A DNA stretch of 64,000 nucleotides from Pyrrhosoma nymphula (GCA_963573305.1 OY754331.1:93673434-93737433), one strand, 5' to 3'; positions 23,792 to 36,800 are shown, counted from the first letter of the stretch. Notes: generated by a model not told the origin, from the sequence alone. Program-made: numbers and translations.

Positions 23792-25380
23792 TATGTGCAA
23801 GGTCAAACATTAACCAATCAGACAAAGTTTTGCAAAACGAGACATTTTATTCTTACATTAAATATGTCCCAGATATAACAGCTTATGTATATAAATTCTT
23901 AAAAAATAAAATGGCAGATTGAGGATAAAAACGTTGGTAATAGATTAGGAAACGATTACATCACACACAGAATTCGATCAGGCTGCCATTTCCGCATGTT
24001 GCATACCTAAAAGCGTGGGAGTCAGTTTTTGGCTAGAAGAATCTGACATCATTCAGTATATCACAGCACTTATCATCTAGCGGTAACCGCCATAGTGCCT
24101 CATGACATTAGGAAAGAGCTTAGAAGACAGTTCAGAATATTCTCTAATATCCGTGTTTTCACTACCGCTGCTCGATGAGAAAGAGATGTTTCCTAAAATA
24201 CCATGATGCGCCTCAACTGCTTTCTACGGCATTCTTTATTTCTCTGCGATAGATGATGTTGGTGTACCGATAAACTATAAATTGTCGAACCATAATGTTC
24301 TCCGAACTTAATATTTGCAAGGTAAGTGTTAAGGACGGCCAGCGAACGTCATCTGCTGCGTAGGTATTAGTATATATTCGAAAATATAACGATCAGATCA
24401 TGGATAAAATGATGAATCAATCGAGATAAATTTTACTGCGCCGGCATGAGCAAAAGCTCCGATAGCATGATCGTATCCAGAGCCTGCATAACTTAGGTCC
24501 GACGTAGTATTTTCAGTGATTTGATGTTAAGTGAGAGAACAAGTTTTTTTATAATATATATTCGGCTACATGTTAGTATATGAGAGGATGATTAATGGAA
24601 GAATGTACTAACTACCGTTTTTACGCAAAGAATATATTTAAGGAGATATCATATATAAAACCGGGACACGAGCCAAATCATTTCCTTGTAATTCGCGCCC
24701 AACCATGTGTTGTGGATAATATTTTCGATGCAAAAAGAAAAATTTCCTCCAAGCATTGAAATTTTATTTACTGATGAGGTACTCAAACATACAAATTTCT
24801 GCATGGACTTCAAGGTTCAATGGTGTTCAATCTATGGTCCATGTTAGTAATACGATGTTCATTCAAATTTTTAAATGTTATCAGTGGCTTAGCTTAACAT
24901 ATTTCTTGTGGCAGATGCATCTCCTTCCAAGGATCCAAATCTAATTTTGGGATATTCTTGCAAGGTCTCAAAGGATTCCTGAAAGAAAGTAAAATTAATG
25001 AAAAAGTCATTCAGTTCAAGACCCTTTCAAAAGAAGCCTTTTGCGTACGATAGTCTTCAAGGGTGATACATATTTATTCAATGTAATAATTCAGGCCAGA
25101 GAGATTTGAATGACAATTTCTCTTTCGATGCCGGCGAATTTTCCTTAGGATGTAAGTACTAATATTGCTTACTTCAGGGTTGTATTTCATGTTGTACTTC
25201 TATATCTTACAGAAAAAATTGATTTATTTTTCTCAGATTAACTATTCATAAATTATATGTACACTTGGAACTTGAATGATAAAAATAATGTAAGTTCCTA
25301 TTTACATTGCACTTTAAATGCAAAAGAAATAAATAATTTAATATAACCTGCTACAGCTGCTAATAGCTACATATCAGTTG

Positions 25381-25450
25381 TTATATCTACATCTACAAAA
25401 TAACCTGCAAGCCACCTCAGGGGTGTGTGGCAGGGGTGTATATCAGTCGC
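25381..25450 (+). repeat. Interspersed repeat (CTACAAAATA...GGTGTGTGGCAGG family)
   Basis: Contains ATCTACAAAATAACCTGCAA and GGGGTGTGTGGCAGGGGTG. A second copy is at 57090-57165 and a partial one at 23343-23385. Confidence 0.55.
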
Positions 25451-26651
25451 TGGCTGCATTTGCACTGGTACTAGAGGCCGATAGAATGGACCAAAGGTAG
25501 AAAAAGTGTTGAAGTGCCTATACATATATACATAATTGATGTTTCAACTGCGATGAATGTCTGGTATTACGATCAGGGGCGCAACAACGGGGGGGGGGGG
25601 GGGAATTATCACGTTATTTATATTCCGTGATGCATTGCTGTGCTAATAGTTTGTGATTTGCTGACTGTTTCCAACTTGAGTTAAATGCAAACGAATTAAT
25701 GGCAACATTAGCATAGATATCTAGATATCTGACTTTAAGAATACTTAGTACCTATATCTGTTCATGCTTGTTAACTTACCCTGGTGATGGTCGGGTGAAT
25801 GCATTGGCCTGCATCCGGGACACACCATCGGAACTATCACAGACCAGCCTGGAAAAGGTCACTGCAAGGATTGACTCTAGTTGTTCTGTCGCATATGAAA
25901 AAGAAATGTGTGATGTACATTTGAGCATATTCTAGTTAATTTTTTAATATTAGAATTTAGTCTTGAAGATAAGATTCCTAAAGCCATTTTGTACTGTTCA
26001 TCGGCAGATTTGATTGATAAAAAAACGATTTAATACAACTTAAAGTAGATACTTATATTATGAATTAATAATATTAAAGTTTAATTTATATTTTTCAAGT
26101 ATTCTTTTGCATAATTGATAAATTATTATCCAAAAATAGGGATATAAAATGACTTTTAATATAATGCAAATTGTGGAAGTGTGTCCATGGGTTGATCTTA
26201 ATTAAGTGTACAAGTAATAATTTATATCTTTAAACATTCAAAAGTGTTGATTTCCTTTTTCATATTTAGAGATACGAAAAATATTATTGAAACAAGTAAA
26301 ACTATAACATTTTATATTCTTACTACGCTAAGTAAAATTATTTTCCTATCTTAATTTAAAGCAGACATGGCATCTTATAGGTACCCATTATATGAGTACA
26401 TTGATTGATGGCTTTTACCCATGTATGTAACTTGCAATCATTAACCGAAAAAGTTTATTAACTAACGTATTTCTTTTTGCATGTATCGGAAAAAATAATG
26501 AACCATTGAAACCCAGTTAGAGGTCTTTCTGTGGGCTATTCATTAGGCAGTAAACATCAAGCGGCAACAACGTCCTTCGTCGTGAGGATATGGTCGATCA
26601 CATGTGTTTTGATTCATTGAATAAGAATCTGATTGAGCTAATTAATGTATC

Positions 26652-27107
26652 TAATGCCCCGTTTACTCAACAGCCATACGTACCGACGTACACCTACGCC
26701 TGGTAGGCCCAAAACACCGTGGAAACACTCGTCCGTACAGCTGTAACAAGTAGTTCCTAACGCTGCCGACCTTACGTTGGTTTGCGCTGGCGTTGAGGGG
26801 GATGAACCGGAAATTTTAAGCGTGATACTCATTATCAGAAGAGGAACACTGAATGGCGTGATGTAACTGTGTTTGATAAGCAGAGAAGAGTTTCATCAGC
26901 CTCTATAGCCATTCCGAATATTGCAACAGTTATCATCAATGCTGGAATCCTAATTTCATTTGCAATTAACTGCTTGCGTTTCACTTGTTCGCGGTATTTC
27001 CTGGAGAAGTCAGCACAGTGTTACAGCTTTAATGCCAAAACGTGTCGTGTAAACGCATGTAGGGTTGCTAGTAAGGTTCGTAGGGCTGTTGTGTAAACGG
27101 AGCATTA
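26652..27107. mobile_element. MITE with 29-bp terminal inverted repeats
   Basis: The left end TAATGCCCCGTTTACTCAAC and right end (inverted) TAATGCTCCGTTTACACAAC match over 29 bp with four differences, at 26652-26680 and 27079-27107. The outer TAA/TTA would fit the three-base duplication of PIF/Harbinger-like elements. No transposase. Confidence 0.65.
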
Positions 27108-27630
27108 TCTTCTGCGAAATGCTTCTGACAAAATGTTTGCGTTGCCATAGCTCCATAGCCAAGAAGTTGCGACCCCATGTTCATATGAAAATAATGCATA
27201 AAGTAACCTCCCCTTGCCTCCTCGAGAGGTTATGCAGACTCCTCTGGAAACACCTTGCAGATTTGTGGCAACATGGCTATAAAATAACCTTTTACTTGTG
27301 GTAATGTAAGGGCTTGAAAATGCATGGAGCAATATATGAGAGAAGATAATAGATGGAATGGGAATATTGAAGCCAAAAATATATGTGATCGACCGTACTG
27401 AATGGTCCAGGGCAGTTAGTACTCTGTGTTAAAACCCTCAAAACATAGGCATTAGTAGTGGAATGGAATTATTTATCTAGAAACTGTGCAGTGGAAATAT
27501 TTTACAAAATATGCAATGCATTATTCATAAAATCTACGGACATATTGCATGCAATAATCATTTCATTTCGGCTATTTTTCCCCAAAAAAACATGCTTCAC
27601 TTTCATTCGTCAGGATGCCATCCACTCTCT
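27108..27630. other. Sequence 3' of the peroxidase-like gene
   Basis: AT-rich. No clean AATAAA was found in the first 150 bases downstream of the putative stop on the minus strand. Nothing else recognised. Confidence 0.35.
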
Positions 27631-27633
27631 TCA

Positions 27634-27891
27634 TTAATCTATGCATGGAGCCATATTTCTTCTTCTTAAAGAAGATTGCTCTTTCATCATACCTTTTTTG
27701 AAAGAATGTTTGAATCCACCTGCGTTGACAAAGAAGCGATCACCCAGACGAAGTCTGGCAAATTGCTCGGCAAAGAGACAGCTGCCAACTTTTCCAATAA
27801 GCCCTCCATCGTAAGGCTTTTCACTGTAAAGGCCAGATATTAAGTCCACATCACCAGGATATCGATAGACTTTTTCCAGAAGATGAATGGG
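27634..27891 (-). CDS. Pseudo-peroxidase exon 11 (C-terminus uncertain)
   Basis: TTTTTCAG acceptor. It encodes YPGDVDLISGLYSEKPYDGG, IGKVGSCLFAEQFARLRLGD and RFFVNAGGF. The frame runs to a stop at 27634-27636, giving a C-terminus ending in MAPCID, some 20-40 residues shorter than usual. A possible donor at AAAAAAG|GTATGA (exon end 27693) would instead splice to an unseen last exon. Both are consistent with the frame. Confidence 0.8.
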   Translation of the reverse strand, partial: PIHLLEKVYRYPGDVDLISGLYSEKPYDGGLIGKVGSCLFAEQFARLRLGDRFFVNAGGFKHSFKKGMMKEQSSLRRRNMAPCID

Positions 27892-30800
27892 CTGAAAAAA
27901 TAACAGTAAATTATTATAAGTTACATTTCATTGGCAATAGTGGAATGAAATTCCCCATTAGAGAAAATATTGAATAAACAGCAGTTGGAAAAGGAAGGCT
28001 TTGCATTACATTTGAATTATGAGTATTTAAATGAGTGTAGACATCATTAACAAAAGTAATACAATTATCATTTGAACTATTAGACTTGCACTGAGGTATT
28101 ACACTTATCAGAAATAACTAATATCACAACCAACTAATAAGGGCCTTCCTATAGTAGATTTGGTCGATTGACCTTGTAAATATATGGATGTTGATCTGGC
28201 ACTGCATGCAGAATATTTTGTCGAGCAAAATCATATATCTCATAGGCCAGAATTAATATGAATATTTCGAGATCTGACTAAGACGAAAAATTCATATATT
28301 TATTATTTTATATTTTAAGCAAAATTGATTATTTATTGTGTGAAATATTTTTCCAGAAGCAGGAAATCAATGCTGAATATGAGGGTGGGAGGGCATGAAA
28401 AAAGCAGGTGGAACATTACATGAATTAAGAGAATATTTTGGAGGAGGATGGTTCCATAGTACTGGTAGCATTTACAGTACAGTAATAGGGATATTTCTAA
28501 CTTAGGAATAGGTATTTTTGGGAGGTACACATATTCTTATTTGATCAAAAAATGTACATACTAGGTAAGCGATACACGTGTTTCACTTTTTTATTTCCAA
28601 AAAAGCTCTTTGTATTCCCAATGGGAAATGTACTTTCCAATAAAAAAACAACCGGTTAATGTGCGCTTATGTCTCGCAAGCTCAAACACTACTACTCTTT
28701 TGTATGTTATTAATGTTGTTCATCACTAAGTATATACTCTTATTAATTTGATACATCAGCTTCAAAAGTAGGTACGAGTTAAAAATGAAGACAATCGATG
28801 GTGACCTATCTTGTTCGGGAATATATTGATTTATAAGTGGGTGAAGTTAATATAAATTTGGCTGATACCTTTTTCTTTAAACCTATGCATTTGTTGAAAA
28901 CGGAGAGTAAACATTTTTTCGTGAACTCAAATTTGAGGAAAAAATGTAATTAATCATGATTGAAAATGGATTCGGGATTCAACGTGAGCGCTTGTGTTTA
29001 AGGGATGAAACATTCACCCCTTTGGCTGTCATTAAGAGCTTCATTGATATGCTCACCTTTGACTCGATGGTGTCCTTGAAATCTTTGAACTTCTTGGCTC
29101 TTTTCAAGCCGCATAGTCTTCTAGCATCATTATATGTACTTATTCCTAAATCTCTTCCGCTCTGAATATCAGTTGCTATCAGGTCTATTCCTGCCATCTT
29201 TTTATGGCTATCTCCAAGTCGTAGGTTAAGGAGCTGGAAAAAGAAATCAAAAGTAATACCATAGAGAAAATACGCTAAACCCATTGATGTGTTTCGATAA
29301 GTAAACATTCTGGTGAAAAACCAGCTTATCATAATATATTTATGAGACATGATTTTGATCTTTTTCCTTTATTTTTTTCTAAATAAGAATGCTAGGCGCA
29401 AGTTGCGTTTAAGAAGTGATAAATGATACTTAGATAAAGAATGGCAATGGATATAAAATGATCAATCTCATCCCTTACATCATCTATAAAACTGCGGTCA
29501 AGTCTTTCAGCGGGCTGTGCTGTGAGACCCCTTAGTGCTGAATCCATGTTATGACCTTGCTCCAAAATGGATGGGTCTCCGATGGATTCTATGATATCTA
29601 TTTTTTTGTCTACATGACGACTACCATCCATGAAGCTGCAAGAACAAAAGATTCGTGTAAAAAAATCACATATGTACTAAGAATAGGAAATTATCCTGAA
29701 AAAAAAATAAATGGCGACGATGGTATAAGTCACACTATTTATAGGAATAAACCCGCAAAAGTGCAATTATTTAAGTAAAATTTCTTTTCCTAAACAATAC
29801 ATAACCTTCTGAGAAACTCATTAGGTGAATATAAACACAAATAAATATAGCTTTAAAAACTCAAGCATGCGAAAATAAATTTAAGGACTCTCACAAAATG
29901 TGTGAGTGTCCTTAAATTTAATTTCATATGCCTGTGTTTTTATAATTATATATCTATACATATGTACATAAAATGTACTTGTCAGTGTATGAAATAAGTC
30001 CTTCAGAACTTTTTTTGAAGATTTTCGCAGCTCATGTTTATGGTATTCAGGTTTCTGGTTCTGCAATTAAATTATTTAATATTATGCGACAGTTTCGCCG
30101 TGCTATGCTGCAGGCTTCGTCGGGCTTTTAAGAACAACAATGGTATTTTTTCAAAAAGTAAATAAACAATTCCAGCAGTTGATGATTTTGAGAAGTAAAG
30201 AACTTAATTTCGAATAAGTCTCTTCCAGGTATAAGGGAGTTTATAACTATCCTCTCTATTGATATTATTTGTTTTTTGTTCTATTTCAATCGCCTCCCTT
30301 ATGAGCCGTGGAAAGTAACTACAGTGAAACCTGCCTTAAGCGGAACCTGAGGTAAACGGAAACCTGTCTTATCCGGAAAAATATGTTGGTCCCGGCGATA
30401 GTAATAGGGTTTTACATGCATTGGTACCCTGTGTTAAACGGAAACTGTCAAACGCGGAAACGGAATCGATTTCCAGCACGTGAACCTGGTTTGAGCGGAA
30501 TTGCAAAAAACAATTTAATGCACAATTTTTTTAAATAAGGAAAATTTTTCCCCTTTTCTCTTTCTTGACCATTACACTAATCCACTCTTGCACACTTACC
30601 TCCCCTCAAACTCGCAGAACCCTCTCACCTTTCCACAAAGAGTACATAAACATTGTTGTGTAGCCTTGCTCGCTACCGAAATAGACGGAATAATTTTCCT
30701 ACGTTCTGCTGATAGGGTAAGACCACACCAGAGAATGCTAAGGACCTTAGGGGAACTGCAGATTTCCACAATCCCCAGAAACGTATTTTAATTCAAGTAT

Positions 30801-33800
30801 TCTACCAGCTGATTGGTAGGTTCTTGGACAGTCCCCATTCTGCATCCCAACCTCATAGACATTGTCTCGCTTTCCCTCCTAAGGATGGCCCGTTATTAGA
30901 TCCCTCTTCAATTCTTCAGCTCTTCTCATTCAGTATTCTACCAGCTGATTGGTAGGTTCTTGGACAGTCCCCATTCTGCATCCTAACCTCAAAGACATTG
31001 TCTCGCTTTCCCTCCTAAGGATGGCCCGTTATTAAATCCCTCTTCAATTCTTCATATCTTCTACCTCCTCTTATTTCGTCCAGAATTCCTATCCTCTTCC
31101 TTCCTCTTCCACGCTTCCCCAGTGTTCTCCCCCCTATCACTCTCTTCAACATGCCCTCTCCTCTCAAAACCTCCTCCATACATCTCTTCTGCCTTCTCCG
31201 AACCTCTGCCACAAGCTTCCTCTCCTCTCCGACCATATCCAATACCTCCTCGTTCGTCTTTCTCGCCATCCAGCTAACCTTCTCCATCCTTCTCCAAACC
31301 CACATCTCAAACGCCTCAAGTCTACGCACATCCTCCCTTCGCATTGACCAAGTTTCCGACCCATATAGCGCCACGCTCCATATTAAAGTTTTCACCAGCC
31401 TCTTCTTTACGTCTCTTCTCAAACCCCCCTCATCAATTCCCTTCTCTTTGAAAATGCTTCTTTAGCTAGCGCAATTCTGCATCTGATGTCCTTACCACTA
31501 ATCCCATTCTCCTCCAAAATACTACCCAGATACGTAAACTGCTCGACCTGCTCTATCTTCTGCCCTCCTACCCTTATATTTAGCCCCACCTTCTTATTTC
31601 TAGAAAATCTCATTACTTTCGTTTTCTTGTGACTGATCTTCATCCCATACGTTTTGCACTGCACCTCTAATGCATTCACCATTGACTGCAACCCCTTGGC
31701 CGACTGACTAACAAATGCTTGATCATCTGTATATCTCACTGATTTTATCAGCTCCCCTCCTACCTTTATTCCTACCTCCTCCTCCCCCCATGCCTCCCTT
31801 ACCATTTCTTCTGAATACACGTTAAAAAGTAACTTTGAATTGGACCTGAAAAAGCAAAAGCTTTTTCAGGTCCAATGGTGCAAGAAAAGTCAAAGGAGTT
31901 TGCAGTCTCTTTAGGAAAACTAGATTTTAAGGCCTCGAATGGTTGGGTGGAGAGCTTCAAAGCAAGGCACAATGTTGTTTGGAGCAGTGTTATCGGCGAG
32001 TTGAACGACGTGGATATGGAAACCGTAGAGGACTGGAAAGGCATGGTTCAAGAAAGAATTAAACACTATAACCATGTGATGTCTATAACGGGGATCCTTA
32101 AGTCCTTGGAAACTGGATTGTTTTTTAGGGCACTTAAGGAATTCCGTCTAAAACATTGTGCGTTAAAGGTGAAAACTGCAAGAGTTTGTATGCATTTCCG
32201 ATTTCTGTTTCTTGAAATAAGTGCATTATCGGAATAATTATTTGGATTTACTCTTATTCTTTATTCTGTAGGAGGGAAGCACTCAAAGGAGCGTTTTACC
32301 ATACTCATTTGTGTAAATATGGCAGGGGAGCTCCTTAAGCCTCTTGTCATTGGAAAGTCAGCTCGACCACGACGTTTCAAACATGTTGGCATTGAGAAGC
32401 TCCCAGTCACATGGAGACATAATAAAAAATGGAACACGGATTTAATCATGGAAGAGTTGCTGAAAAGTTTCAATGCCGAAATAAAGAGGAAAAATAGGAG
32501 AGTCATACTTTTCCTCGATAACGCAACCTGCCACCCTAAAATTCGCCTTACGAATGTTGAGCTAGCCTGGCTTCCGGCAACACACAATTAGCATCACTCA
32601 GCCAATGGATCAGGGGATAATTAGATCGCTGAAAGCACAATATACAAAGTACATTATGCGATCATTATTAGCTGCTGGAGATACTGCGAATACAGTGTCG
32701 GAGGTGATGAAAAAAATATCAGCGCTTAAAACCATAAATTGGATTAATTTGGCAGTGAAAGATATTAAAACATCAACGGTTGAACAATACTTCGCTAAAG
32801 CTGGATTTATGCCACTACTGGTCCCCGATGCAGGCAAGGAAAACAAATTCCATCAAATCAACAATGCAAATGCATATTTATGCACTGAAAGGAATATAGA
32901 TATAGACAGGACCTTTTCTATTTCTCAACCAATGGACGATCTAAGCAAATTACAGCAGGCTATAGGCAATAACATGGATGCTGAGAGATTTGTAGACTTA
33001 GACAACGATCTTCTGACGAGCGATGAAGATGTCTCGCTGACATACAGTATGAAAGAAGACCAAGCCTGTGAATCCGACGAAGAAGTAAATAAAACCATAA
33101 TATGTGAAGAAAACAAAAGGCCTATAAAAAATGTTGGTTTCTTTAAAAGAATTAGCAGAAAGTAGTCTTACCAAAGGTAATACTGATTTATTTAATATCT
33201 TAAACGGGGCTATCGGCAACGTAGAGAAGTTTATTAAACAGGGAAAAAAGGAAAAACAGACAAAAATGACGGATAGTATGCGTATTTTATAGACCATTTT
33301 TTATGTTAACTAATAAACAGATAAACAAATTTAGCCACAATGTGATACTGTTCTTTCATGATTTCGTAATAATTTCGTCTACAAGTAAAATTAGAGTGAA
33401 ACCAACCTTTTAGGCGACGCATGTTATGGGCGTGAAATGCTTTTCTAGGTCTTTTTCGAAATGTGAGACCCTGGGTTAAGCGGAAAACTGTCTTAACCGG
33501 AAAAAAATGATAGCACCGAGAGATTCCGCTTAAGACAGGTTTCACTGTACTTTCTTTGTGTAGTACTCTTGCCGTCTCGATGTCAACGGCGTGACCTTCC
33601 TCTATCTTGTTCGGGAATATATTGATTTATAAGTAGGTGAAATTAATATAAATTTAGCTGATACCTTTTTCTTTAAACCGTTGAATTTGTTGAAAACGGA
33701 GAGGAGCCACGGCAGAGTGATACCAGCCTTTCTTCCGGATTGCACGTTCATGTTCCTTTAATCGGCATCCAATTTCTCTCTTGGTTTGCCCCACATATGA

Positions 33801-36800
33801 TCTACCACAACTGCAGAGAAGTTCATACACACCCTCATACATTGTGGGTGGTAATGGATCTTTAGTCCCTCGTAGATGATCTCGTACTCTGGAGGTAGTG
33901 TTGTATCTTGTGATAATGTTATACTTTTTCATTATTCTACCTATGCGATCGGTCGTACCCGCAATGTAAGGCAGCATAACATACCCCAGAGGTTTAGGAG
34001 TCTCCTTCTCTGTAGGTTTTTTGATGTCACTCTTTCAATTAATTTGTTACTAAACCCATTATTATTTAATGCCTTCTTCAAATGGTGTATTTCTTGTGTG
34101 ATGGAATCAAGATCGGAAACTTTTCTGGCGCGATCAAACAGGGTCTTGATAACAGAAGCCTTCTGTTGTGGATGGTGGTGTGAGCGTGCGTGAAGATATC
34201 GATCGGTATGAGTTTTCCTTCTGTACACACTATGTCCAAGTGTACCATCATCTTTTCTTTTGACTAGGACATCCAGGAATGGTAGCTGTCCGTCTTTTTC
34301 GATTTCCATCGTGAACTGGATCGAAGGATGCTGACTATTCAGATGTAATAGGAACTCCTCGAGTTCTTTGTTCCATGCGGCCAAACGACGAATGTATCGT
34401 CAACATACCATAACCAAATTGTTGGGTGATGGTCAAAGGTGTTTAACGCTTCTTTTTCAAATGTTTCCATGTATAAGTTGGCGATAACAGGAGAAAGAGG
34501 AGACCCCATAGCCGCCCCTTTGCTCCCTTTGCTTATATATTTCTCCGTTCCACATGAAATATAAATTTTTTAAACAGAATTCTGCCAATTTAGGGTAGTC
34601 GCTCGGGAGGCCTTGGTTTGTGAGTTCCTTCAATATATTGATCGAGTCCAATACAGGCACTTTAGTGAAAAGTGAGACGACGTCAAAACTCACAAGAATA
34701 TCAGATGACGTTAATTTTAACTCTTGAATAATTTCGTTAAAATGTTCAGAATTTTTTACATGGGAAGAGGTTAAACCAACAAATTCTTGAATTACTTTAA
34801 AAATTAAATTTAAATTTTCTTTGAAAAGACCAAATAATATCAATAGAGAGGATAGTTATAAACTCCCTTATACATGGAAGAGACTTATTCGAAATTAAGT
34901 TTTTTACTTCTCAAAATCATCAACTGCTGGAATTGTTTATTTACTTTTTGAAAAAAGACCATTGTTGTTCTTAAAAGCCCGACGAAGCCGGCAGCATAGC
35001 TAGGCGAAACTGTCGCATAATATTAAATAATTTAATCGAAGAACCAGAAACCTGAATACCATAAGTCCTTCAGCTTTGGCAGGCTTATATTTTTTTTGCT
35101 GCTATTGCGTTCATGAGAAAAATTGAAAGCATATTCTCCCTTTCTGGGGCAGGCAAGTGGGGTAGATAGACATATTGAAAAAAACTCACTGTATTTGTTG
35201 AGAAATAAGTGTGTTAGTCAGGGGGAATCCAGCTGAGACCATGTCGCTTATAGCTCCTGGATTTATGGTGGGGTCATAGGATGAGCTTAAGTTGAAGATG
35301 GGTAGTTTCCATCTGGCCAGAGTTTTTCTTCCTGTAACAAAATTAAGAGTAAACCTTTTATGGTAATAATTATTTCTCATCAGTCATCTTCTCATCATTT
35401 TACTCGAATATGTACGGTAGGTATGCCACTTTTACTGTTAAAATTGTGAAGTATATGCTATTAATCATTTCACCAGCGGAAAACTCCTGGTAAAATCTAC
35501 TATTGCATTTGTTTCAATTTAAAAAAGTTATCATATTAGTATTGTCATTTCTAAGGAACATCTTCAAGAACGGGTTTTATTTCTTATTAGCTATTTTCTA
35601 TTTATGAATCACAATGTGGACCACTGTTTTACCATTTGTCCACTGATAAAATTCTCACCAATTAACTTCAAGCATGACGCCGTTCACAAAACCCAAACTC
35701 TCCATTATTTTCATGTTAATGTAAAGTCTATGTCATATTGATGTCACAATTAAACAGGTATTATAAAAACCGTGCCTCTGTGAACATTTATAATGGAACC
35801 AAATGGTGGAAAGTAATACATTCATATTGAAAATTTTGAAGGTTTTGAAAATTATCTAATTTCCATCAATACAAATGCCAGACAATAAACATACCATTGG
35901 GATTGTTTACACAAGCCATCACAAGCTGTTTAATCAACATATGACGCAAGAAAGGGTTAATGATGATACCTCATTGTATGCTACTATTTGAAAAGCCTGC
36001 TGAAAAAGGCTTAGGCGAAATTGCTAAAAATTAATGAATAAAATAAATAATTAAATAGAAATTAATGTGTTTTTAATGAAAACAATACACTTAACTAAGG
36101 CAAAAATATCTAAATGTCAGAGAAATCTTTGTATACAACATTTTTGGTGAAGTAGTGTCCCTTTTGTGTATTTTGAAAAATGCATACGCCCTTGCTAAGT
36201 GCCAGTTAGTGGAGAACGTGTATGGGAGCTCGCTTGCCATCTATTGGGGCACATCTGAATTACTCCGCCTAACAACCGAATAATAGGTACGTACGCGTAG
36301 CCTTTTATATAGTAGACTAGCGGAAAGTATCCGTTGAAATTCAATGGGTGTGAAAAACATTGAACCTGTTTTATAAGAAAACCTCAAAGCCTGAAGAAAA
36401 ACTGTCAGCGTGGTCATTTGAGGAGTTCGTAACCTATCTTGTATGTTGTGTTAGTTATAGTAGACACGATGACCGTTTTCAAGGTACACGGAGAGATGAG
36501 TGACTGATGGTCCTCATTCATGCGCAGGAAACCTAAAAATGGGCCACTCAGACTCATTAGTACTTAAATAGCACCCAGATTGATGGTCACCTCGTCCCTC
36601 CGGTTCACTTGAGCCGTCTTCTGAGTGATTAACAGCTTGATCGCTTCCCTTGTGTTCATAAATATATTTGCATTCAATGACTTAATTTAGTTGCGCAATT
36701 CAACGTTGATATGTTCGTTGAATGTCTTAATCAGGATTGGAGAGTAGGGTACAATCCAGCGGTTGACAACGTCAAAAGGAGTATTTGTACCAGCAGCCAT

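Larger units (their letters stand above)
20740..26640. other. Intergenic sequence with repeats, no gene supported
   Basis: Contains GTGGCGGAT-type sequence at 21661, a GC-rich patch at 22220-22400 and a GAACGTTC-rich patch at 23540-23700. It also has the palindrome at 23749-23791, a G homopolymer near 25591, and CTACAAAATAxCCTGCAAGC-type repeat at 25381-25450. I searched the minus strand for a C-terminal peroxidase exon (Cys-Asp-Asn motif) and found none. Confidence 0.35.
30322..33547 (+). mobile_element. Tigger/pogo DNA transposon with TA duplication, hosting a non-LTR insertion
   Basis: The ends are CAGTGAAACCTGCCTTAAGC and, inverted, CAGTGAAACCTGTCTTAAGC, flanked by TA at both sides (30320-30321, 33548-33549). 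Degenerate AAxCGGAAAxxTGTCTTAxC subrepeats follow each end. The plus strand encodes the transposase at 31870-33290. Removing the element rejoins Penelope sequence. A non-LTR copy (about 30795-31830) lies within it. Confidence 0.88.
30007..35060 (-). mobile_element. Penelope-like retroelement with 13-bp target duplication, hosting nested insertions
   Basis: Flanked by ATAAGTCCTTCAG at 29994-30006 and 35061-35073. Inverted arms lie at about 30038-30265 and 34843-35060. The minus strand encodes a reverse transcriptase (ILVSFDVVSLFTKVP, then AAMGSPLSPVIANLY and WYVDDTFVVWPHG), a FLDVLV...GHSVYRRKTHTDRYLH block, and a GIY-YIG nuclease (EGVYELLCSCGRSYVGQTKR, EHERAIRK). This RT-then-nuclease order is diagnostic of Penelope-like elements. 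Frameshifts near 34540 and 34380 inactivate it. The 5' part of the coding region is missing. A Tigger is inserted at 30322-33547. Confidence 0.88.

Noticed and set aside
24880..24990. Possible minus-strand terminal exon after a CTTTCAG acceptor
   Set aside because: In the required phase it meets a stop after three codons and shows no peroxidase motif.
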